From contig JBIQKC010000009.1 in assembly GCA_044506885.1 (NCBI GenBank), positions 1-64,000 of the forward strand: a stretch of DNA of 64,000 nucleotides, in the 5' to 3' direction. The first letter of the stretch is position 1. Each line of letters begins with the position of its first letter. Shown piece after piece: positions 26,201 to 34,446 of this stretch. The notes beneath the pieces are model-generated. The model did no database searches. It was given only the letters and a program-made list of their open reading frames with translations, and had not been told where the DNA came from. Origin of the DNA: Croceibacterium_A sp044506885 (GTDB lineage: Bacteria > Pseudomonadota > Alphaproteobacteria > Sphingomonadales > Sphingomonadaceae). Made by a program: the position numbers and the translations under genes.

Positions 26201-27507
26201 CCGCGCTGGTCGGGGAGGAGTTAGCGCGCCTCTATGCGGCCGCGGTCGAACGCGACGGCTATGTGATCGACACAGCCCCGCTTCATCCGCCCGGTAAGCT
26301 CCACGAGACGGTCAATCCCGCGCCCTTCGCCGCACGGCTGGTCAGCCCGGCCGGACTCGTTCAATCGCTCCTCGCCGCCGGGACGTTGAGCCAGTCGCGC
26401 GCGACAAGCGCGGTCGCGATGGTCGGCGGCAGCGGACCCGCCTGGCCGGATGAGGTCTCGCCGCTGGGCGGCAAGCCGATGTTCCTCACCGGCCTCGCCG
26501 TGCAATATCTCTCCGACGCCGGTCTGCTCCCGATCCTCAAGAACCACGGCGGCACGCTGACGGTGCTGCCTGACGTCATCGAGCTGGCCGATCGCGAGAT
26601 CGCGGCCGGCCAGGCGTCGCAAAAGGTGCGTCAAGGGATCGAGCGCGTTCGCGAAACGCTTGCGGAGGCGATCACCCAGCGCCGGGTGCGGGTCGGTCCG
26701 ACCCGCCTCCGACGCGACGAACTGGAAGGCGGCGAGGAGGATCAACCGCTTCGGCGCAACATGGGACCCGTGGTGAGCGCCCTTCGCGATTCCGGCGGCG
26801 TGGAAGCCTTCGTGTGCGACGATCGCGCCATGAACAAATATCTCCAGTTCACCGATCACCAAGGTCGGCAGGTGCCGTTCCTGACGACCCCGGACCTGCT
26901 GCGCATCCTGCACGACAAGGGCGTGATTGATACGCCCGCGCTGGCCGCTGCAAGGGAGAAGCTGAGGATCGCCGGTGCCGGCCTGATGCCGCTCGACCCG
27001 CTCGAACTCGTCGAAGCGGCGCAGGCCAGCAACTGGGCCGTCGGTCCCAATGCCGAGCTGCGCGCGATCCGCGATTCCATCCATCTGCCGCTGGCGCGCA
27101 AGATCCTTCAGCTGCCGCAGGAACGGCCCTGGCTCAAGGCGATGTGCCTCGGCATCGCGTTCGCGATCCGCCGCGTCTGGCAGGAACTGGACGATCCGGT
27201 CATGGCCGAGCGCGCGGCGACCTATCTTCTCGACATGATCCCGGACGCGGAAGCCTGGAGCGCCGCGGATGAATCGCCCGACCGCGGCCTGTGGGTCCAG
27301 GACGTGTTCCGGCACACGCTGTGGGCGATCGCCTCCATCTTCGACCTGCCGGGCGAGCGTACCGACATTTTTCAGCGATGGTTCGACACCCAGGTCGCGC
27401 CGGACGCAGCACGACGCGATCCCGGCGCAATGGAAGCCATTGCCCGGACTCTGTTCGGCTTTTTGACCACCCCCCTTGCTGAGGACGCCGGCAATGACGG
27501 CGAATGA
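23236..27507 (+). CDS. Large helical-repeat protein with a PIN-like region (candidate defence effector)
   Basis: The 1423-residue protein has no named family. Residues 1-200 are helical, including IVIEFIAEKHDEVLQELHHI. Residues about 230-870 look like tandem TPR-type helix pairs, with alternating Ala/Leu-rich helices (AEPWIAKAEALGADVTRERA, ARVALARGQLDEAM). From about 909 a PIN-nuclease-like pattern appears: IAFDPLALLVLDYLGLL, then AFVCDDRAMNKYL near 1190 and FLTTPDLLRILHDKGVI near 1215. The last 180 residues are helical. TPR-plus-PIN architectures are known in bacterial conflict systems. It overlaps the next gene by 14 bp. There is no signal peptide. The function is inferred from architecture and location only. 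Confidence 0.7.
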   Translation: MSIEPFSAAVGKTALSAAAKPTLALLRQQIARRGAAFADLSQLSGTDHELDEAIAVLRGTAESLPASIVLKLKGLLSQRPDSFADADARHFIDDDRVIALVKSGARKTFGNVDIADERAQARVIHAELFGEDGIFGERLIEDAVQFAALTLVAHLTPADRIVIEFIAEKHDEVLQELHHISGQIADLRHWDGRGSPAVDTNVLDQALAGEVRKLRRQRFIHGNELVPQARQLAARLENGLQLASAAVRAAAYREIAIVHTRADLPDAAEPWIAKAEALGADVTRERARVALARGQLDEAMRLVRDRDDSLARSLFIDAVQRRDGESAALEFYEQQFAGTDLTGHALQSMAVRLSNAGRPLDAEALLAGATSEQIDDNPVLLYLRARLHIAGALPDDVAERFRKTDGIIPHPGDVRDDDEGQRRLAAARVDLLQLSEALSDLDAADLVSLVDVNLLFLNLNLGTAAERTQARELLVARLADPNEAIELAPIAAIYGIDVDWSAIRARLAQAEQLGGYDDMQLRAAFALVMKGDSAKEIAHFIRQYGERLKEQQSPETIVAIDIEARSKSGDIEGAKALLAKERAALADATAAFLDATIAEAEGADSIGLRLVQYEASGSTHDLQILVAVLGEAGDDRLGDYLIELWRRRHQIEDARRACDVLVRTGKEHTAEAFLEELGDLARQDSHLHAHLAWGRLRQGQLLDAVAELKALGDAGVDNHNTRQLTIVLAIETGRWSELEPFLQKELAAQADRSGAELMSLAHIAQAIDSPTTMALVRAAIAKAPDDPVLNMNGYTIAVEAGFERNAEVNGWFGRAIAGSTEDGPIYSKDFDDVIEMVKDSRAQSERVNELVNTAEVPIFLALGQLRGAQSALMLLQMPQNAEETDGRRKSVLPLFAGNRPQASDVVPTSIAFDPLALLVLDYLGLLRSAIDAFDEVILPAGTLHSFFEDRGRSGPSQPSRIDQAREIKDRAASGTLTVEALPVVDADLAALVGEELARLYAAAVERDGYVIDTAPLHPPGKLHETVNPAPFAARLVSPAGLVQSLLAAGTLSQSRATSAVAMVGGSGPAWPDEVSPLGGKPMFLTGLAVQYLSDAGLLPILKNHGGTLTVLPDVIELADREIAAGQASQKVRQGIERVRETLAEAITQRRVRVGPTRLRRDELEGGEEDQPLRRNMGPVVSALRDSGGVEAFVCDDRAMNKYLQFTDHQGRQVPFLTTPDLLRILHDKGVIDTPALAAAREKLRIAGAGLMPLDPLELVEAAQASNWAVGPNAELRAIRDSIHLPLARKILQLPQERPWLKAMCLGIAFAIRRVWQELDDPVMAERAATYLLDMIPDAEAWSAADESPDRGLWVQDVFRHTLWAIASIFDLPGERTDIFQRWFDTQVAPDAARRDPGAMEAIARTLFGFLTTPLAEDAGNDGE

Positions 27508-29476
27508 ATCGAACCTATCGCCCGAAGAGGAAGTACGCGCGTTGCTGGCCAGCACGATACCGAAGCTGCCTGAGGCGGTTCGCACGATCATGTTGGCCGA
27601 TCCTGCGGTTTTGACCGCGCTTGGCCTGCCCACGGGCGATTTCGTCCGGATATGGAGTCGCCGGTTCAGCCGGTCCGAGCTTTTCGCATGTCTTCGCCAC
27701 ATCGCCAACGACGTCGCCGTGCCGCTCGTCTCGGCCGACGGCGAGATCGAGGTCGAAGAAGTCTGGCTGGACGAGGATGGCGCGGGTGTCCTGCGCAGCG
27801 GCAGCGAAGCAGCCCGTTTCGCCAATGTCGCCGTCCTGAGCGACGATTTCGCGCGCCGGTCATCGGCGATCGATGCCATCGTCGCCAGTGGCGAAATGTC
27901 GTCGGAGCGCGAGGGCATTTGGCGCGCGGCGATCGCCATGGGGCCTCTCGACGACGCGCTTTACCTGGCGCTGGAAACCGAGCTCGGCGCCAGCCCCGAA
28001 ACCGCCTTTCGTTCGATGGCGCACGACATCGGCGAGGGCAGTGCCAAATTCGATGATCTCGTTCCCGTCGATCTCAACCACTATGCGGGTCTGCTTGGCC
28101 TGTTTCCGCCACCGCAGACATTGGCGGAATTCAGAACGGCTTGGCTTGCTGCCGCTGAAGCGCTCGACGACACCCGCCTTCTTCGTCTCCTCAAGTTGAG
28201 CGGCCCGCTCTCACTCCTTTCCGGAGCTCTCGTCGCTCAAGCGAGCGACCGCCTTCCTGCGACCGATCGCGTGGCATTGGCACATTTTCTCGCGGCCGCT
28301 CCCGATCCCTTCAGCGTCATCGCGGCCTTTGAAGTTGCATGCCGCCACCGGGGCGATCCGGCGATGCAGGCAATCGGTGACGCGCTTGCGCCTCGCCTGC
28401 TGGATCGCTCGGACCCGCTGATCGAAGTTGCCAGCCCGGCGCTCAAGGCCACGCTTGCAATAACGACCGCGATCACCGCGCGTCATCGAACGCTCGCCGA
28501 TTGGCCGCTCTACGCGAAGCGGTTGGTGCGGATCGTACACGCAAGCCATCTCCTGCGTCTCTTCCGGACGGCGAATGTCGATCCGGCGATTTTCGAGGAT
28601 CAAGTCATGCGAGGCTTCGCACCGCAGGCCAGGCTGGCCGACCTCTGTGATGCTCGGGAGGCCCCGCTCTGGCAACCCAACCACTTCGTGCCGGCGGCGG
28701 TCCATGCCCTTTCCATGGCGCGCATGACGGCCGCAGCGTCGAAGCTTGATGAGAGCGATATTCCCCCGGCCTGGCTGACCGCGGGAGAAACCGCTCTTGC
28801 AGGCGATGTCGAAGCGGGTTGGGGCCTGTTCCTGTTTGCGCCGTCACCGCTCGACGAGCTGGACGGCCAGTGGACGGGACCAACGATCCTCACGCCCGAG
28901 AACGCGGAAGAAGCGTGCCAGGTACTCGAAGCCGGCGAGGATCCCGAACGCTGTTTGAGCGAGCTGATAAAGCTGTCGGTCGCATTCGAGGTGCCGCCCG
29001 ATCGGCGTGACGTGCTTGGCGCGGCACTTCCCGCATTGCTCAAACGGCTTGACGGAGCGAACTTCATGAACGCCGGCGAAATCGCCCTGCAGCTCGCCGC
29101 CCGATGGCGCGACGAGGCGCTTTCCGACCGGATCGTCGACGTCCTCCTGGAGCGGGCGCGCGGCGATGGTCTTCCCGACGCTGCTGGTGCGCCGCGGCTA
29201 ACGATGCTTGCCGCTGCCGCCGAGGAGGATCGAGCGCGTTGGCTGCAACGGGCCGGCAATGTGGCCCAGCATTTCGCCTATGTGCAGAAGAGCGGCTCAG
29301 CCTCGATCAATCTTCTGCGCGCGCTGGAGCTGCTCCGCGACTTCGAACCCGATCTCGGTCCCCAAATCGCTTCAGCTAAGGCGTACACTGTCCTGACGTT
29401 CGATCGGCTTCCACGGGCTACGCCTGCGGACTCGTCAAGCATAGACGCTGATGATGCCGCGGGCGATCTGGACTGA
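27494..29476 (+). CDS. Partner protein of the 1423-residue gene, unknown function
   Basis: The 660-residue product (from the ATG at 27494; a longer in-frame start at 27476 would add six residues) has no recognised domain. It is mostly helical and Ala/Leu-rich, with a small beta-like patch early on (VPLVSADGEIEVEEVWLDED). The 14-bp overlap with the 1423-residue gene shows obligate co-expression. Its tail (SSSIDADDAAGDLD) is acidic and disordered. Together the two genes occupy 6.2 kb inside a defence-rich island. A sensor or scaffold role is possible, but the sequence does not show one. Confidence 0.7.
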   Translation: MTANESNLSPEEEVRALLASTIPKLPEAVRTIMLADPAVLTALGLPTGDFVRIWSRRFSRSELFACLRHIANDVAVPLVSADGEIEVEEVWLDEDGAGVLRSGSEAARFANVAVLSDDFARRSSAIDAIVASGEMSSEREGIWRAAIAMGPLDDALYLALETELGASPETAFRSMAHDIGEGSAKFDDLVPVDLNHYAGLLGLFPPPQTLAEFRTAWLAAAEALDDTRLLRLLKLSGPLSLLSGALVAQASDRLPATDRVALAHFLAAAPDPFSVIAAFEVACRHRGDPAMQAIGDALAPRLLDRSDPLIEVASPALKATLAITTAITARHRTLADWPLYAKRLVRIVHASHLLRLFRTANVDPAIFEDQVMRGFAPQARLADLCDAREAPLWQPNHFVPAAVHALSMARMTAAASKLDESDIPPAWLTAGETALAGDVEAGWGLFLFAPSPLDELDGQWTGPTILTPENAEEACQVLEAGEDPERCLSELIKLSVAFEVPPDRRDVLGAALPALLKRLDGANFMNAGEIALQLAARWRDEALSDRIVDVLLERARGDGLPDAAGAPRLTMLAAAAEEDRARWLQRAGNVAQHFAYVQKSGSASINLLRALELLRDFEPDLGPQIASAKAYTVLTFDRLPRATPADSSSIDADDAAGDLD

Positions 29477-30018
29477 TTTGCGCCTTTGGTGCCGCGCCGC
29501 GGGCTGTTTTGGACAACTAGGTCTCAAGTCTTGCTTTGCGAAGGACGAAGTGTGACGGTGCATTCTTAATGCGTTGGTCGAGCGAGCACTCTCACCACAA
29601 ATCGGGGAGCGGTGGCCAGTCGATGAACATTCTGCGGCAGACAAAGGGTGCGAGCTCCGCGAGGGGAATGCACATGTTCGGCGCGATAGCTGCCGCTTGG
29701 TTGCGCGATTTCGGCATCGTGTAGCGTCATCGCACAGCTTGAATGTTGATCCTGTTGCTACAGACGCAGACATTCAAAGTGGGCTTCACAAGTAACCCGC
29801 ACGCGCGAGAAATTCCTTTACGTTTGGTTCCGGTGCGGCGGGAACACTTGCGATCGCAAGATTTCGCAAACTGACGCCGAGGTCACGATTTCTTGTCATG
29901 GGGGAGAAACGACGGTGACGAAGACTGGCAGAATCTCGAACGTCCGCTATCCCAGTGAGTGCTCCTGGAAGGCGACTTTCCGGACTGTCCAACTAAGCTG
30001 ACGATTTATTTAGGCGGT
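29477..30018. other. Intergenic region, nothing recognised
   Basis: These 542 bases follow the two-gene operon. Base composition is lower in GC than the flanks and no frame looks coding. A minus-strand ORF of 37 codons (29786-29899, ending PNVKEFLARAGYL) was noted but lacks a ribosome-binding site. No tRNA, repeat or att-like site was seen. Confidence 0.4.
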
Positions 30019-30315
30019 CTAGCCACCTTGCCCGCCACGTTCGAGCAATTTCGTAATGGCCGACGAGAGGATTTCGATCCGCATGCCCAGCTCCCGGAGA
30101 CTGGCTGCGGAAGCCATCGCGCAATCGGACGACAGCCTCTCCGACTGTCCCTCGGCCGCTCCTGCCGCCGCATCCTCGGCCGCGATAGTGATGAGATAGA
30201 ACAGTCGGCGGACAATATCGCGGCGGGCTTCGGCATCTTCGGACATGGCCCGACGAAGCCGCAGAGGCTCAGCCAAGTCCAGACCCAGCTTTTCCGGCGT
30301 ATTCGCATATTCCAT
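30019..30315 (-). CDS. Hypothetical protein divergent from the DUF3489 gene
   Basis: A 98-residue helical protein starting MEYANTPEKLGLDLAEPLRL, with IVRRLFYLITIAAEDAAAGA in the middle and LGMRIEILSSAITKLLERG near the end. No family is recognised. It is divergent from the DUF3489-DUF2924-recombinase operon, a position where a regulator or accessory factor of the element might lie. The Shine-Dalgarno is weak, so translation is not certain. Confidence 0.5.
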   Translation of the reverse strand: MEYANTPEKLGLDLAEPLRLRRAMSEDAEARRDIVRRLFYLITIAAEDAAAGAAEGQSERLSSDCAMASAASLRELGMRIEILSSAITKLLERGGQGG

Positions 30316-30456
30316 TCGACTTCGCTGACGACGCAAGCATTGCTGTCGTCACTGAATCGCGGCCGGTCAGATCGGCCGCTACCCCGACCGGCGCGACCGG
30401 CGGGGCTTCGGGTGGTGGGAGCGGCGCGCTGCCGCTCCGAAGCAGGAGCACCATCC

Positions 30457-30993
30457 ATGACCAAAACCCTACGCCTCAACGACCTTCAGCTCATCCTTCT
30501 TTCGACCGCCGCGCTGCGCGACGACGGCAGCCTGCTGCCGCCACCGGACAGCATCGGCGAACGTACACCCGTGGTCGACAAGGCCATCAAATCCCTCCTC
30601 CGGCGCGGTCTGGCGGCGGAACCCGATGCATCGAATGTCAGCGATCCTCTCCCAACAGATCGTGATCGTCTGGTCGGTGTTCGGATCACCGCCGCTGGCC
30701 GGGTCGCCATTGGCGCAGATCAGGACGAAGAAGAGGATCGGTCATCCGAAGATCCCGATGAGCAGTCGCGTCCCGAGGCAGAATCTTCATCCCGCCCGGT
30801 CAGCAAGATCGGCACGGTGCTGTCACTCCTTCGGCGCGATGAGGGCGCCACGCTCGACGAGATGGTCGCGGCCACTGGCTGGCTGCCACACACCACCCGC
30901 GCCGCGCTGACCGGCCTGCGGAAGAAAGGCCATGCCGTCGTGAAGGACAAGCGCGGCGATACGACCTGCTATCGCATCACCATGGAGGCATGA
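30457..30993 (+). CDS. DUF3489 domain protein
   Basis: The 178-residue protein ends in a winged-helix-like DUF3489 domain (SKIGTVLSLLRRDEGATLDE, MVAATGWLPHTTRAALTGLR, KKGHAVVKDKRGDTTCYRI), which has the look of a DNA-binding regulator. The N-terminal 115 residues carry a second short helical domain and an acidic linker. AGGAGC lies 7 bases before the ATG. It overlaps the DUF2924 gene by 4 bp. DUF3489, DUF2924 and a large serine recombinase form a standard trio of alphaproteobacterial mobile elements. Confidence 0.88.
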   Translation: MTKTLRLNDLQLILLSTAALRDDGSLLPPPDSIGERTPVVDKAIKSLLRRGLAAEPDASNVSDPLPTDRDRLVGVRITAAGRVAIGADQDEEEDRSSEDPDEQSRPEAESSSRPVSKIGTVLSLLRRDEGATLDEMVAATGWLPHTTRAALTGLRKKGHAVVKDKRGDTTCYRITMEA

Positions 30994-31412
30994 TCGTGGC
31001 CGGGCTCGATCATGCGATGCGGGACATCGCGGGCATGTCCCGCACCGAGCTACAGGACCGGTGGGCAAAGCTCACCGGTCGCCCGGTGCCTCGACTCAGC
31101 GTTGCCATGCTGCGGCTCGCTCTGGGCTACGAGATACAGGCCCGGGCGAAGGGCGGCCTGTCGCGCGCTGCCCGGCACCAGCTGGACGGATCGGGTGATG
31201 CTCGCCCGCGTGCGATGCCGCTCACGCCCGGTCTGCGGCTGGTGCGCGAATGGCAGGGCAAAGTGCATGTCGTCACTGTCGATGACGCCGGCGCGATCCA
31301 CTGGAACGGGCAGCGCTGGAAAAGCCTCAGCGAGGTGGCGCGCGCCATCACCGGTACGCGCTGGTCAGGCCCCGCCTTCTTCGGCCTCAAACAGCGAAAG
31401 GCAGTGGCATGA
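30990..31412 (+). CDS. DUF2924 domain protein
   Basis: The 140-residue protein matches DUF2924: SRTELQDRWAKLTGRPVPRL near the start, LRLALGYEIQARAKGGLSR, then TPGLRLVREWQGKVHVVTV and KSLSEVARAITGTRWSGPAF. The family has no proven activity but almost always precedes a large serine recombinase, suggesting a helper in integration. It overlaps both neighbours by 4 bp (ATGA). Confidence 0.9.
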   Translation: MIVAGLDHAMRDIAGMSRTELQDRWAKLTGRPVPRLSVAMLRLALGYEIQARAKGGLSRAARHQLDGSGDARPRAMPLTPGLRLVREWQGKVHVVTVDDAGAIHWNGQRWKSLSEVARAITGTRWSGPAFFGLKQRKAVA

Positions 31413-33070
31413 AGAAGGTCCGCTGCGCGATCTACACGCGCAAATCGAGTGAGGAAGGTCTCGAGCAGGACTTCAACTCGCTCCATGCCCAGCGTGAGGC
31501 CTGCGCCGCCTATATCCTCAGCCAGGCCTCCGAAGGCTGGACGCTGCTGCCAGACGAATATGATGACGGTGGATTGTCGGGTGGGACGCTGGAGCGACCG
31601 GCGCTCCGGCGGCTGATGAGGGACATCGAGGCCGACAGGATCGACATCGTGGTCGTCTACAAGGTCGACCGGCTGAGCCGCTCGCTGCTCGACTTCGCGA
31701 AGCTGGTCGAGACCTTCGACAAGGCGAACGTATCCTTCGTCTCGGTGACCCAGTCCTTCAACACGACCAACAGCATGGGCCGGCTCACGCTCAACATGCT
31801 GCTCTCCTTCGCCCAGTTCGAACGCGAGGTCACCGCCGAGCGCATCCGCGACAAGATCGCCGCATCCAAGGCTCGCGGCATGTGGATGGGCGGGAACCCG
31901 CCGCTCGGCTACAAGCCCGATGGCAGGACGCTGGCGATCGTCGATGAGCATGCCGGGATCGTGCGACACATCTTCGCGCGCTACCTCGATCTGGGAAATG
32001 TTCGCCTGGTTGCCGGCGAGCTGGCCAGCGAGGGCATCCTCGCCCCGCAACGCACCGCCGCCACCGGGAGGATGACAGGTGGCCGTCCGTTCACCCGGGG
32101 GCAGATCTACAAGCTCCTCTCCAATCCCATCTACATCGGCGAGATCCATCACAAGGGGCAGGTCCATGCCGGAAAGCATGAGGCGATCATCGATCGTGCA
32201 AGCTGGGACAGCGTCCAGCGGATGCTTGCCGCCAATCTGCAGGGCGAGAGGTCAGGTAGCAGGGCACAGTCGCCCAGCCTGCTTGCGGGCCGCATCTTCG
32301 ATCGGCACGGCGAGCCGTTGGTCGCCGTCCATGCCTGCAAAGGGAAAGTCCGCTATCGTTACTATGTGAGCCGGTCACTCCAGCATGACGCAGACCGGCA
32401 GGCCACTAATGGCCTGCGTATCCCAGCGCTGGAGATCGAGGCGGCCGTCAGCCAGCTTCTGGCGGAAGCGCTCGATGATCCGCTATCGCTGCTCGCGCAA
32501 GCAGGGATACCGCTCGAAAGCGATCGTCTGCGCATGATCCTCAAACAGGCCGAGCAGCTGGCAGCTTCCATCCGCGGCAGGCATCGCGATACGATCCGCA
32601 AGCTTGTGGCGAAGGTTAGTGTCCAGCCAGATGAGTTAGCACTCGAACTGTCAGTTATGGCGCTATGTACATCTTGGGCTGTCGAGGCCTCTGCAGGTAC
32701 ACAGACCTCGATCCTGCTTAACTCGCCGGTCCGTCTGACCCGCACCGGTCGGGCCATCCGGCTGGTCCAGCGCGATGGCCGACCGGCCTCACAGGGCAGG
32801 CCCGATCCCGGCCTCGTCGCGTTGCTGCGCAAGGGACACAGCTGGTGGCAACAGCTTCAGACCGGCATGATCGACATCGCCACCATCGCCCGCGAGGAAA
32901 AGGTCAACGACTCCTGGGTGTCGCGCCTCGTCCGACTGAACTTTCTCGCGCCCGCGATCGTCGAAGCCATCCTCGCCGGGACCCAGACCGCCTCGGTCAG
33001 CGTAACATCTCTACGCACCGCCAATCTGCCGATCGACTGGGACGAGCAGATCGTCCTGTTCGGAATGTGA
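31409..33070 (+). CDS. Large serine recombinase (integrase/invertase family)
   Basis: The 553-residue protein has an N-terminal resolvase domain (AIYTRKSSEEGLEQDFNSL, nucleophile Ser13 by analogy with YxRxS) with VVVYKVDRLSRSLLDF and EREVTAERIRDKI. A recombinase domain with a zinc-ribbon-like region follows, then a long C-terminal part. Large serine recombinases integrate and excise islands. Its C terminus is near a degenerate copy of the tRNA-Ser 3' end, which is where an attachment site would be expected. There is no sign of truncation. This is the most likely mover of the island. Confidence 0.93.
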   Translation: MKKVRCAIYTRKSSEEGLEQDFNSLHAQREACAAYILSQASEGWTLLPDEYDDGGLSGGTLERPALRRLMRDIEADRIDIVVVYKVDRLSRSLLDFAKLVETFDKANVSFVSVTQSFNTTNSMGRLTLNMLLSFAQFEREVTAERIRDKIAASKARGMWMGGNPPLGYKPDGRTLAIVDEHAGIVRHIFARYLDLGNVRLVAGELASEGILAPQRTAATGRMTGGRPFTRGQIYKLLSNPIYIGEIHHKGQVHAGKHEAIIDRASWDSVQRMLAANLQGERSGSRAQSPSLLAGRIFDRHGEPLVAVHACKGKVRYRYYVSRSLQHDADRQATNGLRIPALEIEAAVSQLLAEALDDPLSLLAQAGIPLESDRLRMILKQAEQLAASIRGRHRDTIRKLVAKVSVQPDELALELSVMALCTSWAVEASAGTQTSILLNSPVRLTRTGRAIRLVQRDGRPASQGRPDPGLVALLRKGHSWWQQLQTGMIDIATIAREEKVNDSWVSRLVRLNFLAPAIVEAILAGTQTASVSVTSLRTANLPIDWDEQIVLFGM

Positions 33071-33707
33071 TGAATCACCGCGAGTCACGATACCTGCGGC
33101 GCTTCGGCGCCGCTTTGCGCTTCCGGACCAGCAGAAGCAGTCCATGCTGCAACCTCACTCTGTACCGCCAAAATGGCCGACAGAGAAAAGGCCGTCGGAG
33201 CGACCAATTGTTGCTCCAGCTACGCTCTCCGCAGACCGTACCATCTCCGCAAGCGGCGCGGAACCACGCGCCTTTCGGCAAGAGGAAAAATAATTCTATA
33301 TCGATGACTTATGTATGGCGGAGGGAAAGAGATTCGAAACTCCAGACTGGAGTCGTGTAACCCACGGAAATCACGCGATAATATAGGCCTGCATCCGCCA
33401 ATCCGGTCTGTGTCGCAGACCTCCTGCCAGGCAATAAGTCCGCACCGAGAGATTTCCGTGCTCTGCAACAGATCGGTTCCAGGATTACCATCTCTGGTGG
33501 ATCGGAGCCCTCCCGCGATCGCGCGCATGATGCACCATCGCTCCGGCCACTCCGTACTGCCGAAATGAGCGACGGAGAAAAAGCCGTTAGAGCGACCAAA
33601 TGTTGCTCCAGATACGCTCTCCGCAGACCGGAGCACCTCCGCAAACGGCGCGGAACTGCGCCACTTTTCGGAGCATTTTCCTTTTATATCAAAGACTTAG
33701 ATATATG
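33071..33707. other. Island right junction with direct repeats
   Basis: The 637 bases between the recombinase and tRNA-Ser contain no gene. Their main content is two imperfect direct repeats, listed separately, each ending in or next to a tRNA-Ser 3'-end-like sequence. The 208 bases between the copies show nothing recognisable. Confidence 0.6.
33156..33339. repeat. Direct repeat copy A (degenerate tRNA-Ser 3' end plus flank)
   Basis: This stretch is an imperfect copy of 33548-33731. The two share, in order, GAGCGACCAA, TGTTGCTCCAG, the 18 identical bases TACGCTCTCCGCAGACCG, CTCCGCAA, GGCGCGGAA and GATTCGAA. Its right end, TGGCGGAGGGAAAGAGATTC, is a damaged version of the tRNA-Ser 3' end on the minus strand. 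It starts 86 bp after the recombinase stop. Confidence 0.75.
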
Positions 33708-33731
33708 TGGCGGAGAGGGTGGGATTCGAAC
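33548..33731. repeat. Direct repeat copy B (overlaps the intact tRNA-Ser 3' end)
   Basis: The partner of copy A, 392 bp to the right. Its right end is the real tRNA-Ser 3' end (TGGCGGAGAGGGTGGGATTC). The similarity extends about 150 bp beyond the tRNA, so this is a duplication of the tRNA-proximal region and not only of the tRNA core. Confidence 0.75.
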
Positions 33732-33797
33732 CCACGTTACGGTTGCCCGTAAACCGCATTTCGAGTGCGGCGCATTCGACCTCTCTGCCACCTCTCC
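33708..33797 (-). tRNA. tRNA-Ser(CGA)
   Basis: The minus strand folds as a 90-base class II tRNA. The acceptor 5' GGAGAGG pairs with CCTCTCC at the 3' end, followed by G and an encoded CCA. The T-loop is GGTTCGAATCC. The anticodon CGA sits in ACTCGAAAT, reading serine UCG codons. A long variable arm, typical of tRNA-Ser, precedes the T-arm. Its 3' end faces the accessory island and is partly duplicated 370 bp away, marking the probable integration point. Confidence 0.96.
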
Positions 33798-34016
33798 GCG
33801 AAGGGCGCGGGCGCGGTGGAGGCGCCCGGTCGGTCAGGAGCGCGGCGGTTAGCCGAAGGGCTGCGCCTTGCCAAGCCCGTCCGGAGCATTTGTCGAAGGC
33901 CCTGTTCCGAGCTTTTGTGGAGGGCTTCATCCTTCGGCCAATCGCGCCGCCCCGTGTCGTCGCCGAATTGGGGCCGAATTGGGGATTGCCCGGAAGGGAG
34001 CCTTGCCCGACGGCTC

Positions 34017-34418
34017 ATGCATTCTTATTTCAACGACATGGAACGATCGCAGTTCTACTCGCCGCAAGCCGGCCGCAGAATCGAGGCGCCCCGCCATTCG
34101 GAAGCGCGCTTCGCGATTGGCGATGTGGTGCGCCATCGCTTGTTCGACTTTCGCGGGGTGGTATTCGATATCGATCCGGTCTTCGCCAACAGCGAGGAAT
34201 GGTACGAAGCGATTCCCGAGGGCGTCCGGCCCGATCGCAACCAGCCGTTCTATCACCTGCTGGCCGAGAACGACGATGCCTCCTACGTCGCCTATTGCAG
34301 CCAGCAGAACCTGATGAACGACGGTGAGGGCGGGCCGATAGACCACCCCAGCTTGCAGCAGCTGTTCGACGGCTTTCGCGGCGGCCGCTATCGCCTGCGC
34401 CGCAGTCTGACGCACTGA
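34017..34418 (+). CDS. hspQ: Heat shock protein HspQ (hemimethylated DNA-binding / YccV-like)
   Basis: The 133-residue protein has the HspQ/YccV fold signature: ARFAIGDVVRHRLFDFRGVV, then FYHLLAENDDASYVAYCSQQ and DHPSLQQLFDGF. E. coli HspQ is a heat-shock factor that acts with Lon and affects DnaA, and the domain binds hemimethylated DNA in other members. Two starts are possible, 34017 (MHSYFNDM) and 34038 (MERSQFYS), and the Shine-Dalgarno does not decide between them. It follows tRNA-Ser and stands alone. Confidence 0.88.
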   Translation: MHSYFNDMERSQFYSPQAGRRIEAPRHSEARFAIGDVVRHRLFDFRGVVFDIDPVFANSEEWYEAIPEGVRPDRNQPFYHLLAENDDASYVAYCSQQNLMNDGEGGPIDHPSLQQLFDGFRGGRYRLRRSLTH

Positions 34419-34446
34419 CACGCCGTGTTTCGGCGCCCGCCGCGCC

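Noticed and set aside
26221..27939. A 572-codon minus-strand frame opposite the end of the 1423-residue gene
   Set aside because: Antisense, low complexity, no start signal, and it spans the junction of two overlapping plus-strand genes.
29786..29899. A 37-codon minus-strand ORF in the gap after the two-gene operon
   Set aside because: No ribosome-binding site, no family, and too short to support on composition alone.
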